Shown: positions 34,707 to 46,700 of the stretch, piece after piece
Layout: every line of letters begins with the position of its first letter
Numbering within the stretch: the first letter of the stretch is position 1
Origin: Lutraria lutraria
Lineage: Eukaryota > Mollusca > Bivalvia > Venerida > Mactridae
Direction of reading: 5' to 3'
Length of the DNA: 64,000 nucleotides
Assembly (NCBI GenBank): GCA_964023205.1
Contig: OZ026850.1
Span: 704,368 to 768,367, forward strand
Position numbers and translations under genes: made by a program
The notes under the pieces: model-generated
What the model was told of the DNA's origin: nothing
The model's database searches: none
What the model saw: the letters and a program-made list of their open reading frames with translations, nothing else

Positions 34707-37700
34707 TTAATTCTCTCCCTTTGCTAGTGCTTCATACTTGGCCTGAAAACAAACATATTATATATATAAAACAAACATATTATATATATAAAACAAACAT
34801 ATTATATATATAAAACAAACATTATATAAATATATATATTTATCTTTTTTATCTTTATCTTTATAGTCTAAACAAGTGCGTCGTTAGCGGTGCCAATGCT
34901 CATCTGTTCACTGCCTCAGTGAGATCTATTCGCCTGCTACCTTTTATAGTTATGAGCTACGTCAAATGTTTGCACGATGCAATGATCACAACAGCTAAAC
35001 TTTTTCTCCGAGAACAGACAAGCTCATCATTGATTTTTATATGAATAGCAAGGCAGGTTTCTTCAAATTGTCATTCTCTTGATAGGACAGATCTGGTATA
35101 CCAACTTTTGACTTAGTAATAAGTGAAACTTCTGATATTCAAGGGCTGTAACTCTGGTATCGTGGCCTTACTAAATCAGAATTAGAATCAGTGTTAATAA
35201 AGATCTGGTAAAAATGCAGTTTAATAGATAGTTAACCCAGTTAATAGTTTGGCACCGAATTTTCAGTAATTCTGAGACACAACTAAACTAAATAGTGCGA
35301 TATAAAACAGCTTTTATTTACCATAATGTCTAAACCTAAGATTGTGAGACAGGTAAAGTGCTACCTGTGAGCAAACAGTCAGAAAAGCTTCCTTATCTCA
35401 CATTTTACCACACCTTATTTCTCACATTTTTATCTCACATTTTACCACACCTTTTTTCTCACATTTTTATCTCACATTTTACCACACCTTTTTACTCATA
35501 TTTTCATTTCACATTTTTTCTTCTTACCTTCTTAGATTCTGATAACTTGGCATATTTTTTGTACAGTTTTTCGGTTAAATATTCATCATCACAACCCGGG
35601 TGTTCCGCTCTGTAACCTTCAATTTTCACGTCAATAAACACACTTTCTGCGGTACGAACTTTCTTGGAATTTTTCTTTGACGGACTAATTTTCTGAAAAG
35701 TAAGAAATGTCTCACAAGAAAATGTTACTTGAATTTTACTTTATATCTCATCTAGTCGAGGACAGGGTCAGTGTGCTGGATATGTAACCCGGCGATGAAA
35801 AAATTAAACAATAATGTTGATTTTCCTCCACATGACACATAGAGAAGTGGCTGGTTCCTAGAGGGAAGGTAAGTTAATACTGGTTAGAATACAGTGGCTG
35901 GTTCCTAGAGGGAAGGTAAGTTAATACTGGTTAGAATACAGTGGCTGGTTCCTAGTGGAAAGGTCAGTTAATACTGGTTAGAATACAGTGGCTGGTTCCT
36001 AGTGGAAAGGTAAGTTAATACTGGTTAGAATACAGTGGCTGGTTCCTAGTGGAAAGGTAAGTTAATACTGGTTAGAATACAGTGGCTTGTTCCTAGTGGA
36101 AAGGTAAGTTAATACTGGTTAGAATACAGTGGCTGGTTCCTAGAGGGAAGGTAAGTTAATACTGGTTAGAATACAGTGGCTGGTTCCTAGTGGAAAGGTA
36201 AGTTAATACTGGTTAGAATACAGTGGCTGGTTCCTAGTGGAAAGGTAAGTTAATACTGGTTAGAATACAGTGGCTGGTTCCTAAAGGAAAGGTAAGTTAA
36301 TACTGGTTAGAATACAGTGGCTGGTTCCTAGTGGAAAGGTAAGATAATACTGGTTAGAATACAGTGGCTGGTTCCTAGTGGAAAGGTATGATAATACTGG
36401 TTAGAATACAGTGGCTGGTTCCTAGTGGAAAGGTAAGTTAATACTGGTTAGAATACAGTGGCTGGTTCCTAGTGGAAAGGTAAGTTAATACTGGTTAGAA
36501 TACAGTGGCTGGTTCCTAGTGGAAAGGTAAGTTAATACTGGTTAGAATACAGTGGCTGGTTCCTAAAGGAAAGGTAAGTTAATACTGGTTAGAATACAGT
36601 GGCTGGTTCTTAGTGGAAAGGTAAGTTAATACTGGTTAGAATACAGTCCAGGAAAGCTGGATAAGTAAACGGACTGCTGTACATAACTGAAAAATTGCTG
36701 AAAAATGGTGTTAAAACCAAAAAAATATATAGCTCATCTAAACAAATTGACAATTTCATCTAAGAAGTTCACAAAAATTCACTGAAGCATTCAGAATTCA
36801 GACGCCAGCGTGGATGGTAGAATTATATTAACAGCCTTAAGGCCGAGAAATCTGAGAGAGACAGTCTACAGATATTCCTTAAATAATCTCTCAAATAGTC
36901 TATGTCACATGAAGATTCACAGTGGTCACTGAGGCTCACAAACCGAACACTTCTTCGGAATAAACTCTACTAAGATTACATCTAAGACTAAATAAATTTT
37001 ATTAAACTGACAGAAAAATATATCAATAGATATTGTTTATGACTTGTCTGTCTGTTGGTCTGTTTGTACCAACTTTAACCTTGCCTATGAAGTCTAAACG
37101 CCATCACCTACAGTCATCAAACTATGTTGGTTCTTCGTAAGAACCTCTACAGGACCTGTGTTTTAAGGTCAGTAGGTTAAAGGTAACCCACAGGAGGCAT
37201 GGTATTTCAAAAATCATCTTGTTAAATAAAAAAAAAAATTCACATGATAGCTAATATGAAATCACAAACTCTGAATCAACAATGGCTACTCGTATATATA
37301 ATGGAAGAATTGAAGTCAAACATGGACAAGGGGAGATAATTTGTATAATATTTAAATTACTTACACGTTTTTTAGTAGTAGACACAGCATGTGACGAATC
37401 ATCATCATTTGTGGTTTTATCTCCGTTACTTTCAGACTAAAATGAACCAGATAACAGCCATTTTTAAGTATTTTTTAAAATTAATACTTGTTTCATGAGA
37501 TCAAATTCCAGGAGTATCTAAATTCAGTTTCTTACAGTTTATAATAATTTTGGCTGTAACAATACAACAAAACAAGAGGGCAATGATGGCCCTATAAATG
37601 CTCACCATGAGAAAAGGTCATTTGGAGATTAACATTGTTGAAGTTTTCTATACAAGTCCAAGTAAGATCAAGTGACCCATCTGGGCCGCTTTTTATCCCA

Positions 37701-40700
37701 TGGCCATTATATGAACAGATTTAAAAGAGGTCCATTAGACAAAGCTAGATACCAAATATCTTAGCTCTAGGCCTTGTGGTTTCGGAGAAGAAGATTTTTC
37801 CAAATTTTCTATATAAAATAGAATAAACCCCAGGGCAGGGCCAATTTTGACCCCGGGGCCATAATTTGAACAAACGTGGTAGAGGTCCACTAGACAATGC
37901 CACATACAAAATATCTAAGCTCTAGGCCTTGTGGTTTTGGAGAAGAAGATTTTTTAAATTTCCTATATAAGTCTATGTAAAATCAAGTTACCCCCGGGAC
38001 GGAGCCAATTTTGACCCCAGGGCAATAATTTGAACAAACTTTGTAGAGTTCCATTAGACAATGCTACATACCAAATATCTCAGCTCTAGGCCCAGTGGTT
38101 TCGGACAAGAAGATTTTTAAAGTTTTTTCTATTTGTTTCCATAGCAACCAGAGTTTTTAATGAAATTTTATTTTTTGAACAACTTTGAAAGGGGACCACC
38201 CAAGGATCATTCCAGCAAAGTTTGGTTGCAATCGGCATAGCGGTGTAGGAGGAGATGTTGTTTTAAGTAAAAATGGACGCCACTTCACGTCGAACAACGG
38301 ACGCAGGCCGATCACAAAAGCTCACCCTGAGCACATTCGTGCTCTGATGAGCTAAAAAGGGGCCATAGCTCCTGTGAAAATGTTTTGGATTTTATTAAAA
38401 ATCGTAACTGACCTGTATTTTATCATCATACGCCTTCATATAAAATATTAAAACCAATCCATGAAACATTTCTAGAGTTATCGCTAGGCAACCAAAATTT
38501 TAACGGACGTACAAACAGGGGTACCACTCTATGCTCTTCCATCATTTTGAATGGCAGGGCATAAAACAAAGGCTTTTAGTCACACGAGGAAGTGGTTAGT
38601 CGTTTGTGGTATGCGGAGAGACCGGTAAGCACATATAGGTAACAGAGGAGAAAAATTTCTGTCATTAAGACAACATACAAACTGAACAAACCAACAAACA
38701 TCTAATATAGCCTACTTTTATTCCCGAGTCATTGTTGACCATGTTTGTGCCGGCCCGTTTTCTTGATTTCTGTAAATAATAAACAAATTCATAATACATA
38801 ACAATGAAGAAACTACAAAAAAGTTCAAAGAAATGTTGCAGTAAGAGACACATGACAGGATCTAATCAGCAACATGATGCTAGGTTGAACAAGAGCTCCG
38901 CAGGCGGAGACATATGCCCCCCAAATAGGGCCTTGACACAGAGTTATCGCTCAAACGATTTTCAAACTCCATGACACAGTGACCTTGATCTTCGACCTAG
39001 TGACCCCAATTTCAAAAGGGGTCATCTACTGTCCAAGGCCAATGCACCTGCAAAGTATCAGGCCCATCAATCAATCTGTTGACGAGTTATCGATTGGAAA
39101 CGATTTTCACACTCCATGTCACAGTGAACTTGACCTTTGACCTAGTGACCCCAGTTTCAATAGGGGTCAACTACTGTCCAAGGCCAATGTACCAGCCAAG
39201 TATCAGGCCCATCGGTCAATCCGTTGACGAGTTATCGATCGGAAACAGTTTTCACACTCAATGTCACAGTGACCTTGACCTTTGACCTAGTGACTCCAGT
39301 TTCAATAGGGGTCATCTACTGTCCAAGGCCAATGCACCAGCCAAGTATCAGGCCCATCGGTCAATCCGTTGACGAGTTATCAATCGGAAACGGTTTTCAC
39401 ACTCAATGTCACAGTGACCTTGACCTTTGACCTAGTGACCCCAGTTTCAATAGGGGTCATCTACTGTCCAAGGCCAATGCACCAGCGAAGTATCAGGCCT
39501 ATCGGTCAATCCGTTGACGAGTTATCGATCGGAAACGGTTTTCACAATCAATGTCACAGTGACCTTGACCTTTGACCTAGTGACCCCAGTTTCAATAGGG
39601 GTCATCTACTGTCCAAGGCGAATGTACCTGTGAAGTATCAGGCCCATCGGTCAATCTGTTGACGAGTTATCGATCGGAAACTAACTGGTCTACCGACAGA
39701 CAGACAGACCGACAGGCTAGCAAAACAATATACTCCCTCTTCTTCGAAGGGGGCATAATAAACATATTTGCAGCTGTCAGCATGCTTGACGAGATATGTT
39801 ATTCTACAAGCATTAAATGATCTGAATATGTATACAAACCGCAATATATGTCAAACCAAAATGCTTCGAGAATAAAATTGAGTTTTAATCTCAGAGGCTG
39901 CACTTAAGTTTTTAGAACTTTTGAACAGTGACTAGGCTAACCCTCCATAATGGGAAAATATACGATCCAGTCAATCTTAAAAATAAGATAAACTAGAACT
40001 ATCACTAAAGGTGATGAATACCCCCAGATGCGGCCTTGACACAGTTATTGTTACATTTTACAGAGGGAAATATAATGCATTTTCATTTTTTAATACCTGC
40101 AAATTGTTGCTTAGATATATCCTGACCAGTTTCTAAATATACATTATAAAAAAAATAACAAAGGGCCATAACTCATTAAAATTTACTTGGACAAAACCTA
40201 TTGTGGACATGCACAACTTAAAAGTTTCACTGAATTCCTGCATGTAGTTGCTGAGAAATGGTACGGGCAAAATTTACCTAATTGTATAAAACAAAGGGCC
40301 ATAACTCAGTGAAAATTAATCCAAACAAAACCTGGTTATTGCATGCACAACTTGGCTTACTGTTTATATCATTCTGTGAAGTTTCATCAAATTCCTATGA
40401 GTAGTTACTGAGATATTGTATATACACTGTATAAAAAACAACAAAGGGCCATAACTCAGTGAAAATTTAACCAACCAAGACAAGCTTAATGCATGCACAA
40501 CTAGGCTTACTACTTATCACTTCTGAGAAGTTTTATAGAATTCCTGGCAGTAGTCAATGAGAAATAGTCAGGACAAAATTTGCCTATTTATACTGTAGAA
40601 AAAAACAAAGGGCTATAACTCAAATCCAAATGAAAATCAATCCAAATGAAAAATGATTTAAGCATGCACAACTAGGCTAACTACTTATTACTTCTGTGAA

Positions 40701-43700
40701 GTTTCGTTGAAATCCTATAAGTAGTTGCTGAGAAATTGTCCGGACAAAATTTGCCTGTTGTATATACTGTATAAAAACAACAAAGGGCTATAACTCAGTG
40801 AAAATTAATCCCAACGAAAAATGCTTTAAGCATGCACAGCTAGGCTTACTACTGATCACTTCTGTGAAGTTTCATTGAGATCCTGTGAGTAATTGCTGAG
40901 AAATTGTCCGGACAAATTGTGTCTACAGACGCACGGACCGACCGACCGACCGACCAGCCGCCCGACCGTCAAGCGTGAATCCAATATAGCCCCCATATAT
41001 TTCATATCTGGGGGTATAATAATAAACAGCCATTGTCATGCCTCTGAACATGAGTCTTTGTTTATTTACTTGGGTTTGACGCTATTTTTCAGCAATAATT
41101 TCTCAGTGATATATGTGGCAAACAAATGTTTCTGGATGGTATTCTAACCAGTAATAACTTACCCTTCTACCACATACAGGCAATTTCTCCACATGTGGAG
41201 GAAAATCGGCATTCTTGTCAACTTTTCATGCAAGGGTTTGACCTGCCACGACTGGAAATCGAACCCAGATTGCGGGTTACAAATTCGGCACACTAGCAAC
41301 TGTGACTTAAATATGTGACTAATTCATGTATGAGTTTGTTAACAAAAAGGAGTATAATGACAGGATATAGGAACCTTTCTAGACTGTAATTCTGTCAGCA
41401 CATCCCGTATCGTCTCATCCTCTGGGTGATGTTCAGCATAATTTTCTACTTTACGCATATATTCTTTCTTTAGCTAGAATAGAAGGATTGAAAAAATAGT
41501 CTTCATACAGTATGAATGAAGGTTTTTTAAAGAAAAGAGGAAGACCCTGGGTGCTGGTAAAAGGGGAAAGATACACAAAAGAGACAAATTTGGGGTCTTT
41601 TCAAAAGGCAAACAGAGGGACCATAGTTTTTAAGGAAAATTTTAAGGGAAAAGACACTGTCACTTTCTTAGTAAAAAAACCTGCACACAAATATTTGCAC
41701 AGTTCCAATCATTTACAAAGCTTTCAGAAATGCTCAACATGTTAAATGTAAACAGTATGTCGTATTTATTCCTAATGTAAATATGTTATTTTCAAGGAAG
41801 GAACGGTCAGATAAGATCAGATATGGGTCCCTTCAGTACCATTTAGGAACATTAAAATATCACAATCCTGTGAGGTGTTTTATACACTGAAAATAATACC
41901 AATTTTACGACATATTGTGGTATTGACCATTAACAAATATATATAAAGCAACAACTCTTACCTTACGTGACTTCTCATTGTAATTTGCCTTCTCGCTGTC
42001 TGACAACTTCTTCCACATTTCACTCAATTTAACAAACTTCTGTATGCCAACAAAACCAACTACCTGTGGCATCACTTCGGAACAATATGTTGAATAGCCA
42101 CTAACCCTTAAATATGAAAAGTCCATGTCAGATAAAAACTTTATCAAAATTAACTACAGCCTATCTGCAAACAAAGACCACCCCAAGGGAAAGATGTAGT
42201 GACCTTTATTGACAGGTCGACTTTATATGAAGGTCATATTGTTCAAGGTTTTGGTAAGAATGGCTGCTATTCACAAGGTAGCCTTTATTTCAAGGTGACC
42301 AGTATCACAGGATTCACTATACATGAATTTCTTGAGTTCCCAGTATTCTTTGAAGGAGTTCATAAACTAGAGTTGTCACAGAGGTGACTAATATCCCTGC
42401 CACTGCTTTGCAGGGTTCTCATTAAGTTTGTGGCCAACAGACCCAAAAGCTAAACTAACAGGCCCGCTAGGGGTGGTCCGGGCATTTTCTAACAATATTT
42501 TATAAACTTTTGAGATTCCTAACCGGCCCAGACACATTTCCAAGCGACTTAATTGGCCTGCAGCCTGCTGTTATTGAGAACCCTGGCTTTGACACTAATA
42601 CTGCAATAGTACACTATACGGCTAAGTTCAGGGGGACATAACTCTGCAATGAGTGAATCGCTGGGCATGAAAATTGTGTCTTGTACATCTAAACTTCATG
42701 GTGATAACATATTTCAAGTTTCATTGCAATAGCTTAAAAATGTGGAAGTAGTTCGCTCCACAAACTTTATGCGGACGGACTGACTGACCAACGACCGACA
42801 TAGTGACACCAATATACCCCTCTCAAACTTCGTTTGCGGGGGTATAATAATAATTATTTTTCATACATTTCAGCCCTTTTTTACACTTTTGGGGAAGGGT
42901 GGCGGGACATTTTTCGAGGGGAATTCTACATAAAAGATGGGCAAATTGTGAAAAACAAGCACATTGTAAAAGGTTGGGGAATTTTTTTTCAAATTTGAGG
43001 AAAAATACATACTATTCAGCTTGGGGAATGGGGCTGAAAATCGACCCCAAATTTGCAATAAAAAAGGACTGCATTTGTTCACTTTACTCTATACAATTAA
43101 ATTTGGACGGTCTTGGATTGGTCCATCATGGAAATGTGCCGTCTTACCCACATTCAGTCAATCACATACAAGTGACATTAAACATTATTATTTTTTCCCA
43201 TATCTACACAGCACTCTTTTCATGTTAAGAACACGTTCATAAGTGCTGAACAATAATACACTATAAAGGTTACTGTTATGATTATGTTTTCTTCCACTTT
43301 TCAAACATTAAGACAGAAGTACAAAAATGATTAAACAAGAGGGCCAAGATGGCCCTATATCGCTCACATGACAATCACTGTTTACTCATTAAAACATTGT
43401 TTTGAACCGGTGACCTAGTTTTTGACCCCAGACGACCTATGTTCGAATTTGTCTTACATATCATTAAGACAAACAGTCTGACTAGGTTTGGTGAAGATAC
43501 GATCAAAATTTGACATCTACAGTGTTAATAAGGTTTTCCTAAGATTTGACCTTGTGACCTGGTTTTTTACCCTAGGTGACCCATATTTGAACTTGTCCTT
43601 AATATCATTAAGACAAACAATCTGACAAGGTTTGGCCAAGATCCAATCAAAACCATGACATTTAGAGCTTTTACAAGATTTTTACCGAAGATTTGACCTT

Positions 43701-46700
43701 GTAACCCAGTTTTTGAACCCGGCTGACCCATGTTCATCCCTGACCCACATATCATTGAGGCAAACATTTTGACAAGGTTTGGTGAAGATCCAATTAAAAC
43801 TGTGACATCTACAGTGTTAACAAAGTTTTCCTAAGATTTGATCTGGTGACCTAGTTATTGACCCCAGATGACCCATATTTATACTCGACGGTTATATCAT
43901 TAAAATAAACGATTTGACAAGGTTTGGTGAAGATCCAATTATAATTGTCAAATCTACAGTGTTAACATGGTTTTTCATAAGATTTGACCTAGCGACCTAG
44001 TTTTTGACCCAAGATGACCCATGTTCGAACTCGTCCAAGATATTATGAAGACAAACATTCTGACAAGGTTTCATGATCATCCAATCAAAACAGTGACTTC
44101 TAGAGTGTTCACAAGGTTTTCCAGCAATTTGCCCTAGTGACCTAATTTTACTACAGAAATTACCCATTTTCAAACTTGACCTACATATTATTAAAATAAA
44201 CATTCTGACAAAGTTTCATGAAGATAAATGCAAAACAGTGATTTCTAAAGTGTTCACAAGGTTTTCCCTTATTTGGCCCTGGTGACCTAGTTTTTGACCC
44301 CAAATGGCCCAATATCAAACTCGTCCGAGATTTTGTTGATATTAACGTTCTTACCCAGTTTTGCTAAAATTGAGCCAAAAATGTGGCCCCTAGTGTGGTC
44401 ACAACAAAAAGTTTGACGACGCACGACGCACACCGCCGGACGGAGAGTGATCCTAATAGCTCACTTTGTCACTTTGTGACATGTGAGCTAAAAATAGCGC
44501 CATAATTAATATTAATGAATCTTTTTACTTACGGAGGTCTTTTAGGATGATTTGGGTTCACAACTTTCCTAATTCTGAAAAATGAAAATAAAATAAAAAT
44601 AAGAGACATCAAATTTGTGAAGAAATTGCTGAAACTACCAGATAAGTAAATAAATACAGGTGATGCTACCATTTTATCGTGTATCAGAGGGACCCGTGTT
44701 ATCACACGTTAGTAACTAAAGTATGACAGACTAAATATGATGTAAATACTCACTTCTTTTTGGGAGTTTCTTTTGCTTGTTGCCTGTAAGAATAAAATAA
44801 TTGAGGTATGATAAAACTTAAATACTTAAAACCCCATACATACCCACATTACCAAACTGAATCCCCTAAATCTCAAGTTCTCGAGAAAAGCTGAAACTTT
44901 AACATAGTACACACACACAGTCTTCACGAATAACATTTTTAAGCATTTGACATTCGGTCTTGTAAATTTGAACAGACTGAAAGAACTCTTACTGGATCGA
45001 ATGTTGATCTGTGTTTACTTGATCAAATTTTGTTTCTATAACTCAATCAAAAAATATTTGATTGTGTTATATTTTACAGAAACTTTTTTCATTATTTACT
45101 CGTAAGACATTAGTTTTGGGTACTCTAATATGCATTTTAGACAATATATCACTGCCAATCAGACTGATAATCCATGAAATTTTATCGGTCTTTGGACCGG
45201 CGGTCAAATTTGAAGACTGCACTCATGAAAGCTGTACTTACACAGAAAATTAATACTTACACAACATGGACAGGGCGGTTGTCAGTGTTTGTTTTTTTAA
45301 TTCCCGCTTTCTGTAAAAGAATGAAGACAAAAGTGAAACACACAGAGACAAAATGCAAAAATCTCGGCACTCAAAATTAAATGCCATCTGACCAGATTGA
45401 ATTTTCTTTTGTTTTTAACATTAACTGCTTAAATACTATTCTGACTCTTCAAATTTCAAGTGTAACAAGAAGTGATTGTGAAACACGAATGCCCCATAAA
45501 GGTCAACTAGATAGTAAAACGTTGACTTTCTGCCCTCAAAATCATTAGGGGTCATCTAAATGTTATGACCAACCAACCAAATCTGAGGAGATTATGCCAA
45601 ATAGATCTCTAGTATTTGCCAGGACAAGGTTTAGTTATGGACGGACCGACAGACAGAAAGAGGACATAATTTTTCCTTCATTTTCAACTGAAATGGCTAG
45701 AATTTTCTTCTGACAAGAAGTGTTTTCCACATGATTATGAATGCAAAAAAGAAAAAAAATGGAACAGTTTTTGCACCATTATCACCAATTGCAGTGTTTA
45801 ATATTTATATATATGATTTAAACAACTTAATAATCATAAAAATAGTGGAATTTTTTAAAACTTAATTCATCCTTTGACAGGCATAGGTAGTGAGAAAGTT
45901 TTGGGAAAAAATCAGTGCCATTACTTCTCTAGACATTATAGCAGGAGTTTAGCAGCAGATAAGACAGGAATAAGATAATAAGACAAAATACGAGAAACAA
46001 CTTCGGAAAATAATCTTTGGTTTGTAAAGTTTGGGCCTTGTTTTTGTTTTATCGAATTTTATGCCCCTTTTCAACAGTCAGTGTCATATGAGGCAGACAG
46101 TTCACCTTACCATCGACATGGTCGGTAGCGGGGCTCGAACACACGACCCTAACCAGTAACCACTCAACCAAAGAGATGGGTCTACTGAGACTTGAGACTA
46201 CAATTTTACTTACTGAATACTGAGTTTGAATATCCAGCATTATCTCAGGTAGGGTCCGATAAGTGCGTACCTGTAAAATATAATAAAAATCCAAGTCATG
46301 TTTAACATTGGTTTATTGCTTAATTAATCAATTATGATACTTAAAATCATTTACATGGTACGTTTAACTTGCTGATAACTATAAGTGTTGAAATCTTTCT
46401 TAACTTCAAAAAAAAAAATATAAAAAAAATTATTCACTATCATTCAATCAATTGATGCATGCACAACACTTTTCTAAATATAATCTAAAAAATTGAAAAA
46501 CAATACTTTCAACTAAGTGGCAAATTCTTTTGGCTGCCAACTCCCCCCAAAGCATTTGTTCACATAATTTCTCCCTTCCAGACAGGCATATAAGCAGCCC
46601 TTTTTTATTCTATTTGGGAAACAGGTATCGGGTCCCTTTGATGGGGGAAATTTGCATTGTAAAACACTAAATAGGAGAAATTTTAAAGACTAACAGTCTT

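Noticed and set aside
35847..36646. CRISPR-like array at the 47 bp repeat
   Set aside because: Units abut without unique spacers, and the context is an animal intron. It is a minisatellite.
39079..39575. Three overlapping 68-residue frames repeating every 145 bp (39079, 39224, 39369)
   Set aside because: They are the same tandem core read in successive frames; 145 is not a multiple of three. No gene features.
41512..41745. 77-codon plus-strand ORF with an ATG, Lys-rich
   Set aside because: It lies between two minus-strand UBF-like exons, has no recognised domain and has a length expected by chance; no splice or promoter support.
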